From Pseudorhizobium banfieldiae (GTDB taxonomy: Bacteria > Pseudomonadota > Alphaproteobacteria > Rhizobiales > Rhizobiaceae): a DNA stretch of 64,000 nt. The notes beneath the pieces are model-generated. The model did no database searches, was not told the DNA's origin, and saw nothing but the letters and a program-made list of their open reading frames with translations. This document shows, in pieces, positions 18,134-34,009 of the stretch. Each line of letters opens with the position of its first letter. Positions within the stretch are counted from its first letter, which is position 1. The stretch is taken from positions 3,228,501 to 3,292,500 of the forward strand of contig NZ_FO082820.1 in assembly GCF_000967425.1 (NCBI RefSeq). Direction: 5' to 3'. The translations under genes and the position numbers were made by a program.

Positions 18134-19615
18134 TCACCGATCGGCCAGTTGGGGCAGGATAGCAACCGGGGAGAGCATCCATTCGGCTAATAGCCCTGCA
18201 ACGTAGCCGAGCGGCCATGCCAGAAGAACCAAGAGCTCGAGCTTCAGATTGTTCAGTCGATGCCGCACCTGGAAGAATAGGAGCAATAAGAAAGATGGTG
18301 CTCCATGCAGAGCCACAGCCCAGACAGCTCCGATAACGTCGAACAAGAGGTATCCAATCGGGAGGAGTAGGAAGATCGAGAGCCCACGGACAAAGTTGAA
18401 GGCAGTGAGTATGCGTGGCTCACCCATAGCGAAATAGACATTGGCCAAGATACCGAAGCGGCTGAAAAGCAGGCTGAACGAGAGGATTTTCAGCATCGAC
18501 CCGGCGGCTTCATAACGAGAATCGTACAACACCGCTACCAGGACATCGCCCGTAGCGAAAATGGCACCGGCTGCCGTGACGAATATGACGTCAAACGGCA
18601 GTCTTAGCCTCCAATAGGCCTGAGCAAGCCCCTCCGGACTTTCTCGGCGGATCTGGCTCAAAGCCGGGACGGCAACAGAGTGGAACAGGCGACTACCCGC
18701 GCCCTCCAACATCGACACGAGGTTGAATGACAGGATATAGAGGCCAAGCGTCGCCGGCCCCACCCATCCTGCTAGCAAGATCCGGTCACCGTTGCTCGCT
18801 ACCACGGTGAATGTGGAGGAAAGCATCACCCACTTTCCGAAGCGGATCAGATCTCTCACGCAATCCCTATCGAGCCTGAACCGGTTCCCGCGACCGGAAA
18901 GCCACAGGAAACTCAGCGCGGTAGTCACAGCGGCAGAGCATAGTGTCGCAAAAACGAAGGACCAGACAGACCTCGTCTGTACTGCCAGGACGACAGCCAC
19001 GCCTAGGCCAGCGCACTGCGCAACCAGTTCGATCGCCGTCAGGCGACCGAGCTCAAGACGGCGGTACGCCGTGATGACTTTTGTCGATTGCAGGCCGGCA
19101 ATGACGCTGCTGAAAGAACTGACGGCGATCACTGCAGGCAGAGCCGATTCATTGTAAACGGAGCCGGCGGCCATCAAATCCTGCGACTGTGCCACCGAAA
19201 TTAAGTAGCCGACGCAGAGGCAGGCTGCCCAGATCAACAGCCCGTGAAGAAACTGCAGTGTCCAGGCGCTATCCAGGTAGTTACGCTGGTCGCCTAGCGG
19301 ACTTTGAATAGCAGCTGGACGAAGGCCGAGGTCGGATAGCATTGCGACAGCGACCTGAACCATTGTCGCTACCGCCATAAGACCAAACATCTCCGGCACC
19401 AGCAGTCTTGTAAGGACAAGGCTGCTCGATATCCTCAGCAGTTGAATGCATACATATCCACCGATCGACCATCCTGCCGCGCGCAATACGCTCAAGCGAA
19501 ACCGTTTGACGGGAGATCGAGCAACATCTTCTTTTGGCGCGGTTGCCTGTGCTTGTGGCTCCGCACGCTCGGCCGGTTCGGTTGGGGCAGCCGCAGGCGC
19601 AAGCGCGCGTGACAT
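18134..19615 (-). CDS. Wzx-like polysaccharide flippase (MOP superfamily)
   Basis: Multispanning membrane protein, predicted to flip lipid-linked repeat units to the periplasm. About 493 residues. After an Ala/Pro/Glu-rich cytosolic leader, hydrophobic segments begin near 50 and continue to the end, 12-14 in all. The segment LVLTRLLVPEMFGLMAVATM is typical of the family's N-terminus. The ATG at 19615 has a weak ribosome site; an in-frame TTG at 19633 has AAAGGA at good spacing and could be the real start. It follows the PKS gene by about 75 bases and may share its transcript. Confidence 0.9.
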   Translation of the reverse strand: MSRALAPAAAPTEPAERAEPQAQATAPKEDVARSPVKRFRLSVLRAAGWSIGGYVCIQLLRISSSLVLTRLLVPEMFGLMAVATMVQVAVAMLSDLGLRPAAIQSPLGDQRNYLDSAWTLQFLHGLLIWAACLCVGYLISVAQSQDLMAAGSVYNESALPAVIAVSSFSSVIAGLQSTKVITAYRRLELGRLTAIELVAQCAGLGVAVVLAVQTRSVWSFVFATLCSAAVTTALSFLWLSGRGNRFRLDRDCVRDLIRFGKWVMLSSTFTVVASNGDRILLAGWVGPATLGLYILSFNLVSMLEGAGSRLFHSVAVPALSQIRRESPEGLAQAYWRLRLPFDVIFVTAAGAIFATGDVLVAVLYDSRYEAAGSMLKILSFSLLFSRFGILANVYFAMGEPRILTAFNFVRGLSIFLLLPIGYLLFDVIGAVWAVALHGAPSFLLLLFFQVRHRLNNLKLELLVLLAWPLGYVAGLLAEWMLSPVAILPQLADR

Positions 19616-19691
19616 AGATGATCGGCCGACCAAGGGCTCGTTCCTTTTTTGAGCACAACTGCCACCAGTCCGAACAAGGGAACGAGTTGTG

Positions 19692-26171
<6,480 letters not shown>

Positions 26172-26414
26172 CCCCAACTCCGTCACAGAAGACACAGTCG
26201 CCTTCCCGCAAGTTCCCCTTTCCATTTCGCGCCACCAACAGCAGCGAAGCAACTAACCCTTTCGACACCTGGCTCATCCCATTGGTGAGACGGTCTACAG
26301 CCTTTGACCCTTCGTTTGACGCGTGCCTCTCCCTAGGGCGGGGGTGCGAGCATGTTGATCTTTAGCGCTGCCAACAGTTGTATCGAACTGGGGTTCTTGA
26401 GCGGGGGAAAGGCT
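26172..26414. promoter_or_regulatory. Divergent PKS/NRPS promoter region
   Basis: About 240 bases between the divergent PKS and NRPS genes. It must hold promoters for both; no operator or palindrome was clear by eye. Confidence 0.5.
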
Positions 26415-29400
26415 ATGGCCGTACTGAGATCCGTCTTCGTGGGCGATGGGCTGCTACTGCCCCAGTGCGCAGATCTGTATCTGGCGAGGGGCCACAAACT
26501 TTCCCTCGTTGCCACCGGCAACCCGCATATTCTGGCGTGGGCGGAACAACGAGAGGTCCGCACCTGTAAGCCAGACAGGCTTGAGGGAGAGTTTACCGGT
26601 CTGAGCTTTGAATGGTTGTTCAGCATTGCAAACCTGCAGAAGCTGTCCTCGACCATTCTGGAAACCCCACTTGCCGGCGCAGTGAACTTCCATGATGCGC
26701 TCCTTCCCGACCAGATAGGGCTCAACGCACCCGCCTGGGCAATCATCGAAGGCCGGGAGCATCACGGTATCAGTTGGCATGCCATGACCAGCGAAGTGGA
26801 TGCCGGCCCAATCTATCTGCAAAAAAGCTTCGGCATTGAACCCGATGAAACGGCCTTTACCCTGAACAGCAAGTGTTTCGAACTCGGCCTTACTTCGTTC
26901 GAAGAGTTGCTCGATGCGATCGAGGCTGATCGCTGCACGCCGTGGGAGCAGCGGTCATTACGCGGGTCAGTCTATCGGAGGCAAGACCGGCCAAAGGCCG
27001 CGGGGACGCTGGACTTCAACAGATCGGCGACCGAGCTGGATCAACTTGTGCGTGGTCTTAACTTCGGCGAGACCTACCCTAACCCTCTTGTGCTTCCGAA
27101 GGTCCGCCACGCAGGCACCATCTACTACGTGAAGACGTGCGCAGTGTTGGGCTCTAGCGCCGCCTCCAAGCCTGGCCTTGTCCTGTCGGTCGAAGGTGAT
27201 CAGGTGACCGTGGCGGCACAAGATAAATGCCTGCAGATGACCTTGAGCCCAGCTCCCAGCCTTTCTCGGAAGACCACTGCCTCCATCCTTCCAGGCGATG
27301 TTATCTCTGGCGAGGACATCAACGCGGATGAATTGACGGCGGCGGTCGCCAAGGTGGCCCAGTACGAGCCGGAGTTTCGCCGCCGCCTCGAAGATCTGAC
27401 CGATGTCGAACTGGACTTTGTGCGGGGGGCTCAACAAGAAGAGGGGCAGGATTGGAGACGCCGTCCGCTGCCTTATCTTTCTCGAATGCAGCACAGCCAA
27501 CAGATTGCAGTCATCTGCTCGTACCTAGCCCGGCGCTCGCAGCAGTCATGCTTCGATGTCGCCTATTCTAGCCGAACGATATCGGATCTTGGCACCAAAT
27601 ATCCTGGCTACTTCTCTGAGTGGGTGCCACTGCGGTTCGAATGGTCCCCGACGACGAGGCCCCAAGAGGCCGTCGGGGCTGTCGAGGCTCAGCTGCAGTG
27701 CCTGGCAAGAAGCCTCACCTATCTGAGCGACCTCTCGGCGAGGTTTAGGACGCCTGACAGCACGTCCCTTACCTGTGCAATCATCGATCGTGAACAGAGC
27801 GCGGCCTCGGCAACAGCGTCGGGATGCGCGGTTCTATTTGAGATCTGTGGTCCCGCCTGTTTCATCGTCTTCGACGCATCCCGGGTAGACGAACACCAGG
27901 TTGACGCTCTGATTGAGCGTCTGGCCGTCTTTTCGGCCGCGTTCCTCCAGCTCGACACTTCTTTGGCGCATCTGCCTATGATTTCTCCGGAGGAGCAGGA
28001 TCGTATCCTCTACCACTGGAATGATAGCCAGAAGGTGGTGGAGACCTCAGTGTGCGTCCACCAGCTGATCGAAAATCAGGTCCAACGTACTCCCGATGCC
28101 GACGCCGTTTGTTGTGGTCGGACGTCCCTGACCTACCGGGAACTGAACGAACGGGCAGGAGAGCTTGCGCAGGCCCTGCTGGCAAGAGGTGTCCGTGTTG
28201 GCGACATCGTGGGCCTTTTCCTGCCGCGATCGGTCAATATGGTCGTGGCCGTGCTTGCGGTTTGGAAGGCGGGCGCAGCTTATCTTCCACTTGACCCAGA
28301 TTTCCCGCCGGATCGCGTGCATTTCATGATCGATGATAGCCAGACACGGCTCATTCTCGCGGAGCACGGCCAGAGGGCAATTCCGGCCACTACCCGCGCT
28401 GAGATCCTATACATCGATGACTATGACGCTCCATCGCTGGACGCCGTAGGACTTCCACACGTCGATTCTGACGACCTGGCCTATGTGATCTATACGTCCG
28501 GCTCTACGGGCCTCCCCAAAGGTGTCATGGTCGAGCATCGCAATGTGGTGAACTTCTTTTCCGGCATGGACGATAGGGTGCCGGTTTATGAAGACCGCCA
28601 AAACGTCTGGCTCGCCGTCACCAGTTTGTCGTTCGATATCTCGGTCCTGGAGCTCTTCTGGACGCTCTCGCGTGGCTTCAAGGTTGTCATTCATTCGCCC
28701 GAGGTCATCGTTTCGAAAGCCCGAGCACGACAAAATCCGGCCTTGGCCGGCCTCTCCTTTGGGTTGTTCTACTGGGGCAACGACGCATCGGTTGGTCCCG
28801 AGAAGTATCATTTGCTTCTGGAGGGCGCCCGGTTCGCCGACACGCACGGCTTCGATTCTATCTGGACACCAGAACGTCATTTCCATGCCTTTGGAGGGCC
28901 GTTTCCAAATCCGGCCGTGACGGGTGCGGCCGTCGCCGCTGTCACCCGAAACCTCTCGATCCGCGCCGGCAGTTGCGTTCTGCCCCTCCACCATCCAATC
29001 CGGGTCGCGGAGGAATGGGCGGTGGTCGACAACCTGAGCAATGGCCGGATAGGACTTGCCTTCGCCTCCGGCTGGATGCCGGAGGATTTCGTGCTGCGCC
29101 CTGAGAATACACCGCCCCTCAACAGAACCAACCTGGTCACTTCCATCGACACCGTTAGGCGGCTTTGGCGCGGGGAAGAAGTGAGGTTTCCGCTCGGCGA
29201 GCAGGAGATCGGCGTGACAACTCAACCTCGCCCCATTAGCAAGGAGCTACCGGTCTGGTTGACCACGGCCGGAAATCCCGAAAGCTATCGCGAAGCTGCC
29301 CGAATGGGTGCTCACGTCCTAACTCATCTTTTGGGACAGTCGATCGCGGAGCTTGCTGAAAAGATCTCCCTTTATCGGCAAGAGCTTCTCAAGCTCGGCA

Positions 29401-31019
29401 GGGACCCGGGGGACTACAAGGTCACGCTCATGCTTCATACGCTTATCGGCGCCGATCGCGAAGCCGTCCGCGAACGAGCCAGAGTTCCGCTGAAGGAATA
29501 CCTGAAAAGTGCGGCGGCCCTGATCAAGCAATACGCCTGGGACTTCCCCGCGTTCAAGAAGCCACAAGGTCTCGCTCAGCCGGCCGATATCGACCTGCGC
29601 TCTCTCTCTGAAGACGAACTCGACGCCATCCTTGACTTCGCCTTCCTGCGCTACTTTGAGGATAGCGGATTGTTCGGGACTGTGCCGGACGCATTGGCCA
29701 GACTGGAAGAGGTTCGTGCAGCCGGCGTGGATGAAATTGGCTGCCTCATCGATTGGGGCTTGCCAGAGATGATTGCGCTCGACGGCCTGAAGCCGCTCGC
29801 GAATGTCGTTCACCTCTGCAAGTCCTCCGGCGCACCGTCTCATGAGGACGGGTTCGCGAAGGAGATCCTTCGGCATCAGGTCACCCATCTGCAGGCTACG
29901 CCTTCCATGATGCGCAGTTTCATGATGTCGAGCGAAGACAGGGCGGCTCTCGGTGCCATTCGGCACATCCTGATCGGCGGTGAGGCACTGCACGGAAGTC
30001 TGGTTCGCGAATTGCAGCAGCTGACTGCAGCATCGATACAAAACATGTATGGGCCCACCGAAACGACGATCTGGTCGACCTCAGCCCTAGCAAACTCCTT
30101 TTCGGGCATCGTCACGATAGGTCGACCCATCGCGAATACCCAGGTCTATGTTCTTGACCGCTTCATACAGCCGGTTCCGCCGGGGAGTGTCGGAGAGCTG
30201 TTCATAGGCGGCCAAGGCGTGACGCGCGGCTATCTCCATCGCAAGCAGCTGAACGACGAAAGGTTTGTCAAAGATCCCTACTCGACAGGACGCCTGTATC
30301 GCACTGGCGACCTGGCGCGCTTTGACGAGAATGGCTCGCTACACTTTGTCGGCCGCAACGACCATCAGGTAAAGATCCGCGGCTACCGCATTGAACTTGG
30401 CGAGATTGAAAGCCGGCTTGCCACCTTGTCGGGCGTCTCGGAGGCCGTTGTGACTGCTCAAAAGAGTGAGAACGGAGACACCAGGCTCATCGCCTATGTA
30501 AGAGGCGACATCGCCAACCTCACTGAGACGCACCTTGTCGACCATCTCCGAGCAGGTCTCCCTGATGCAATGATTCCGACAGACTTCATGTTTCTGGAGT
30601 CCTTCCCGCTCACCCCCAATGCCAAGGTTGATCGCAACCGTCTGCCTTCGCCGAGCAAAGCTGCCGCATCGGCCGGACTGCCGTATCTACCTCCCGACGG
30701 GGCGCTGGAGGAGGCAATCAGCCTTGCCTTTGCACAAACTCTCGGCCGCCAACAGGTCTCGCGCCACGATAACTTCTTTGCGCTTGGTGGTCATTCCCTC
30801 TTGGCAGTGCAACTGCATCGGGATCTAAGGTCAAAGGTAGCGCCGGGCATCACAATCACGGACCTGTTCCGATTCCCGACTGTTGCTGGCCTCGCCGCGC
30901 ATCTATCTGGTGATGATCCAAGCAGCCGGCAATTGTCAAAAGCGGCCGACCGCGCCGCCCTTCGGAGGCGAGCCCTTCAACAACGTAATCCTCGCACGCG
31001 CGCCGATGTTCTGGTTTGA
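26415..31019 (+). CDS. NRPS with N-terminal formyltransferase and a luciferase-like monooxygenase inside the A domain
   Basis: About 1534 residues. Formyltransferase domain about 1-290 with the catalytic set Asn91, His93 (NFHDALLP) and Asp129 (SEVDAGPI). Half condensation domain about 350-535 with the C-terminal lobe only; no HHxxxDG motif is seen. Adenylation domain begins about 545 (YTSGSTGLPKG at 693-703, FDISVLE), is broken by a luciferase-like flavin monooxygenase at about 775-1135 (SFGLFYWGND, TPERHFHAFGG), then resumes (NMYGPTET, YRTGDL, Lys1404). Carrier Ser1461 in LGGHSL. The split A domain matches the MupA/Atu3671 family. The ATG at 26415 begins at the domain edge after GGGGGA; an ATG at 26352 is the alternative. 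It likely loads, hydroxylates and formylates an amino acid. Confidence 0.94.
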   Translation: MAVLRSVFVGDGLLLPQCADLYLARGHKLSLVATGNPHILAWAEQREVRTCKPDRLEGEFTGLSFEWLFSIANLQKLSSTILETPLAGAVNFHDALLPDQIGLNAPAWAIIEGREHHGISWHAMTSEVDAGPIYLQKSFGIEPDETAFTLNSKCFELGLTSFEELLDAIEADRCTPWEQRSLRGSVYRRQDRPKAAGTLDFNRSATELDQLVRGLNFGETYPNPLVLPKVRHAGTIYYVKTCAVLGSSAASKPGLVLSVEGDQVTVAAQDKCLQMTLSPAPSLSRKTTASILPGDVISGEDINADELTAAVAKVAQYEPEFRRRLEDLTDVELDFVRGAQQEEGQDWRRRPLPYLSRMQHSQQIAVICSYLARRSQQSCFDVAYSSRTISDLGTKYPGYFSEWVPLRFEWSPTTRPQEAVGAVEAQLQCLARSLTYLSDLSARFRTPDSTSLTCAIIDREQSAASATASGCAVLFEICGPACFIVFDASRVDEHQVDALIERLAVFSAAFLQLDTSLAHLPMISPEEQDRILYHWNDSQKVVETSVCVHQLIENQVQRTPDADAVCCGRTSLTYRELNERAGELAQALLARGVRVGDIVGLFLPRSVNMVVAVLAVWKAGAAYLPLDPDFPPDRVHFMIDDSQTRLILAEHGQRAIPATTRAEILYIDDYDAPSLDAVGLPHVDSDDLAYVIYTSGSTGLPKGVMVEHRNVVNFFSGMDDRVPVYEDRQNVWLAVTSLSFDISVLELFWTLSRGFKVVIHSPEVIVSKARARQNPALAGLSFGLFYWGNDASVGPEKYHLLLEGARFADTHGFDSIWTPERHFHAFGGPFPNPAVTGAAVAAVTRNLSIRAGSCVLPLHHPIRVAEEWAVVDNLSNGRIGLAFASGWMPEDFVLRPENTPPLNRTNLVTSIDTVRRLWRGEEVRFPLGEQEIGVTTQPRPISKELPVWLTTAGNPESYREAARMGAHVLTHLLGQSIAELAEKISLYRQELLKLGRDPGDYKVTLMLHTLIGADREAVRERARVPLKEYLKSAAALIKQYAWDFPAFKKPQGLAQPADIDLRSLSEDELDAILDFAFLRYFEDSGLFGTVPDALARLEEVRAAGVDEIGCLIDWGLPEMIALDGLKPLANVVHLCKSSGAPSHEDGFAKEILRHQVTHLQATPSMMRSFMMSSEDRAALGAIRHILIGGEALHGSLVRELQQLTAASIQNMYGPTETTIWSTSALANSFSGIVTIGRPIANTQVYVLDRFIQPVPPGSVGELFIGGQGVTRGYLHRKQLNDERFVKDPYSTGRLYRTGDLARFDENGSLHFVGRNDHQVKIRGYRIELGEIESRLATLSGVSEAVVTAQKSENGDTRLIAYVRGDIANLTETHLVDHLRAGLPDAMIPTDFMFLESFPLTPNAKVDRNRLPSPSKAAASAGLPYLPPDGALEEAISLAFAQTLGRQQVSRHDNFFALGGHSLLAVQLHRDLRSKVAPGITITDLFRFPTVAGLAAHLSGDDPSSRQLSKAADRAALRRRALQQRNPRTRADVLV

Positions 31020-31704
31020 AAAGGGTTTACTCCCGCCGCATAGGGTGATCGCTTGCTTTAGCGATTACCAAGAGCCCGCAACTCCCTTATACGAAGTGGA
31101 GAGGGCCTACATCAGCGGCTCTTCGAAGGTCCGACAGCGCGAATTCTCCGTCGGCCGAGCCTGCGCCAGACGCGGCCTTGCGCTGCTCGGACGAGCTGCC
31201 GGCGCCATACCGTCGGACGCATACCGCGCGCCCGTGTGGCCACACGCGATCGTAGGGTCGATCAGTCATTGCCGCGGGCTGTGTGGCGCAGCCGTTGCGC
31301 AACGTAATGAAGCACTGAATTCGATCGGTATGGACATTGAAGAGCGTAGAGCGGTCTCGCCTGATCTCGCTGACATGATCTGTCTTCCGGAGGAGCGAGC
31401 GTGGCTTTCGAGCTTCTCTTCTGTGCAATCACGCGATGCTCTTACCGCAATATTCAGCGCGAAGGAGGCCTTCTACAAATGCCTCCACCCGGTAACTGGC
31501 CTCATCTTCGGATTTGATGCTGTACTGATCGACGTCGACTTTTCGGGAGGCCGCTTCCGGGCGACTCTTCAAACGCCGCTCCCTCCGCTTCCTGCCACCT
31601 ACAGGATGACCGGAGAGATCCGGCTAAGTGATGACCACGTCATCACCGCCATCACGCTCCCAGCGCCTCACCCGTGTCTTGCCGACCGCCCCAAGAGTTC
31701 ATGA
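31006..31704 (+). CDS. 4'-phosphopantetheinyl transferase (EntD-like)
   Basis: Adds the phosphopantetheine arm from CoA to carrier domains, here most likely those of the adjacent NRPS and PKS. About 232 residues from the ATG at 31006, which overlaps the NRPS end by 14 bases. Motifs: SVGRACARRGL, HAIVGSISHC, GMDIE for metal binding, and FSAKEAFYK. The order and spacing fit the EntD/Npt branch. The open frame reaches upstream to 30883, but that part overlaps NRPS coding sequence. The last 37 bases overlap, tail to tail, the gene on the other strand. Confidence 0.93.
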   Translation: MFWFEKGLLPPHRVIACFSDYQEPATPLYEVERAYISGSSKVRQREFSVGRACARRGLALLGRAAGAIPSDAYRAPVWPHAIVGSISHCRGLCGAAVAQRNEALNSIGMDIEERRAVSPDLADMICLPEERAWLSSFSSVQSRDALTAIFSAKEAFYKCLHPVTGLIFGFDAVLIDVDFSGGRFRATLQTPLPPLPATYRMTGEIRLSDDHVITAITLPAPHPCLADRPKSS

Positions 31705-32459
31705 GAGAAGAGTTTGGCAAGAGGAATGACGGAGAAGGCATAGCGTCTCCATAACCGTTTTGGATCTCCAAATAAGCGGTGAGCCCATTCGAGACCGCTC
31801 CGTTGCATCCATACTGGCGCTCTGCGTTTCGTGCCGACCAGGAATTCCAACCCTGCGCCGACATTCAAGCCTATTCCCGTGGCACGCGGGTGGCACGACA
31901 GTTGGTGGGCGATCATATCCGATTGAGGTGAGCCAATTGCCAGAAAGACGAAGCGTGATCCGGCCTGAGCTACGAACTCGACACAGGCCTGCAACGCCTC
32001 AGGATTGTGGCGGACCCCGTATGGCGGAACGATCGCGTGGAACGTGAGCTGCGGATACGCGCTCCGCATACGCGCTACGACTTCGTCAGTTGCTGCGACT
32101 ATGGTGATCGCATCTCCTGGTGAAACCACGGAACGGAAAAGATCCGCCGTCAGGTCCGAACCCGTGATCAAAGGCAATTTGATAAACATGAGCCTGGCTA
32201 GGGTTCGGATCGGCCGGCTGTCGCAAAGGCTGAGCCAAGCGCCTGCAATATATCGCCTGAGCTCTGCATCGCGGCTCATTCTCACCACGTAGTCGACATT
32301 CGGCGTAACCACATAACGGAAGCGCCGCCCAGGTGGATTGTCTTCAAGAAGTCGCAGAACGGTAGAGCGCGACATCAGGTTGAAGGGGGCACCGAGGAAG
32401 AAGCATCGTCGCGCAACGAGACGCTCCTTCACAGACGAGGCAGTGTCGATGGCGGCCAT
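31668..32459 (-). CDS. WecG/TagA/CpsF-family glycosyltransferase (GT26)
   Basis: Transfers a sugar to a lipid-linked acceptor; homologues act second in repeat-unit assembly. 263 residues. Family marks are YVVTPNVDYVV, LCDSRPI, AITIVAATDEV, FLAIGSPQSDM, GLNVGAGLEFLVG and a closing LEWAHRLFGDPKRLWRRY. GGGGGGA precedes the ATG by six bases. The gene end overlaps the phosphopantetheinyl transferase end by 37 bases on the opposite strand. Confidence 0.93.
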   Translation of the reverse strand: MAAIDTASSVKERLVARRCFFLGAPFNLMSRSTVLRLLEDNPPGRRFRYVVTPNVDYVVRMSRDAELRRYIAGAWLSLCDSRPIRTLARLMFIKLPLITGSDLTADLFRSVVSPGDAITIVAATDEVVARMRSAYPQLTFHAIVPPYGVRHNPEALQACVEFVAQAGSRFVFLAIGSPQSDMIAHQLSCHPRATGIGLNVGAGLEFLVGTKRRAPVWMQRSGLEWAHRLFGDPKRLWRRYAFSVIPLAKLFSHELLGRSARHG

Positions 32460-32731
32460 TGCAGATCCCCCCGAAATCGGACACCCCAGCAGCTCCCTGT
32501 CGAAAACAGCGCGAGGGCATTCGCTAACCCTATGATAAGTATTAATTTTCTTCGCGAGGACAGCAATTCACCGGGACACATCACTAGGACGTAGCTCCGT
32601 CCCTGGCGGGATTATCGGGTGCTCGAAATGATGATCGGGCCTGCTGCTAACTTGGTACGTCACCAGGATGTGCGGTTGCGCTGCTTCGCATATGCTGCTC
32701 GGTGAGAAGGGGCGCCGGGCGGGAGGGAACG

Positions 32732-33934
32732 GTGGGTGTTATCGCAGGGCTGATGTCGTCAGCGGTCGCGATCGGTATTTCCGTCGCCAATCTCTACCTT
32801 GTCTCGCAGGTCGTGACGGGATGCCTCCCGGCTCGCCGCCGGCCCGTACCGCCCGCCTGGCGTCCTCGGATATCAATCCTTATTCCAGCCCATGATGAGG
32901 AGGAAAATATCTCCCGGGTGATCGAAAGCCTGAAACCGCAGCTACGCAAGGCTGACAGGATTCTCGTGGTGGCCGACAATTGCACCGACCGAACGGCGAC
33001 TCTTGCGGCCGATGCCAACGCAGAGGTCCTTGTTCGGAATGATGAGTTTCACAAGGGCAAGGGATATGCATTGCATGCCGGTGTTGGACACCTCGCAAAG
33101 GATCCACCGGAAATCCTTGTCGTTATCGACGCGGATTGCGTGGCCGCTCCGGGGGCGTTGGACCTGCTTGCAGGCGAGGCGCATCGTACCGAGCGCCCGG
33201 TCCAGGGGCGCTATCTGATGCTCGCATCACCGGAAAGGGCCGAGGAACAAGGTCTCGCGGAATTCTTATTCCTCGTCAAGAACCGCATACGGCCCCTGGG
33301 CCTCCACCGCCTCGGTCTTGCCTGTCAGCTGACAGGCTCGGGCATGGCCTTTCCGTTCTCGCTCCTTTCCCAGGTTGATCTGTTTCATGGCCATCTGGTT
33401 GAGGATCTCAAGCTGGGTATCGAGCTCGCGCGGTTGGATGCACCTCCTCTCTTTTGTGACGATGCGATCATCACCAGCGAGTTTCCCGCCTCGCGGACCG
33501 GAGAACTCTCGCAAAGACAACGGTGGGAAAAGGGTCGCCTGCAGATCATCTCCTCGTTGAGCCTGATGCTTTTGCATCTTGGAACCTATCTCCGGCCGCG
33601 ACTGTTTTTACTCGTCCTTGACGCATTGATCCCCCCGCTTGCCCTGTGGGTGACCGCGTTGATGACTTATGCCGTGGGCATGGTAATTCTGGGAGTGCTC
33701 GGCTTTGTGACATGGGAACCTGCAGTGGCCGGAACCAACCTGATCGCCTTCGCAACGGCGATCGCCATAGCCTGGCTCACGCAGGGTCGAAGAAGTGTCA
33801 AGTTCGCAGCGGGAATGGCCAGTACACCCGGTATGATCTGTCAGCGTCTAAAGTCCTACCGGTTCCTGACGCGTCATGGAACCAATGAATGGATTCGAAC
33901 AGACCGGACTGCCGGGAAGACTGAAGAAACCTGA
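32732..33934 (+). CDS. Membrane glycosyltransferase family 2
   Basis: GT-A transferase with membrane anchors: one segment near the N-terminus and two or three after residue 295. Catalytic features are ISILIPAHDEEENI, VVIDADCVAAP (DxD), HLVEDLKLG and QRQRWEKG, which fits the Q/RxxRW motif of processive GT2 enzymes. About 400 residues. The GTG at 32732 was preferred because GGAGGGAA lies directly upstream; a GTG 30 bases earlier is also in frame. The upstream stretch 32530-32580 is AT-rich and may hold the promoter. Confidence 0.9.
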   Translation: MGVIAGLMSSAVAIGISVANLYLVSQVVTGCLPARRRPVPPAWRPRISILIPAHDEEENISRVIESLKPQLRKADRILVVADNCTDRTATLAADANAEVLVRNDEFHKGKGYALHAGVGHLAKDPPEILVVIDADCVAAPGALDLLAGEAHRTERPVQGRYLMLASPERAEEQGLAEFLFLVKNRIRPLGLHRLGLACQLTGSGMAFPFSLLSQVDLFHGHLVEDLKLGIELARLDAPPLFCDDAIITSEFPASRTGELSQRQRWEKGRLQIISSLSLMLLHLGTYLRPRLFLLVLDALIPPLALWVTALMTYAVGMVILGVLGFVTWEPAVAGTNLIAFATAIAIAWLTQGRRSVKFAAGMASTPGMICQRLKSYRFLTRHGTNEWIRTDRTAGKTEET

Positions 33935-34009
33935 TCGAGGCTTCCGTTTCAGCTCTTGAACCATCGCCTGTACGGGAGCGATGAACTCCGGCTTAAGGCG
34001 CGGCCAGGC

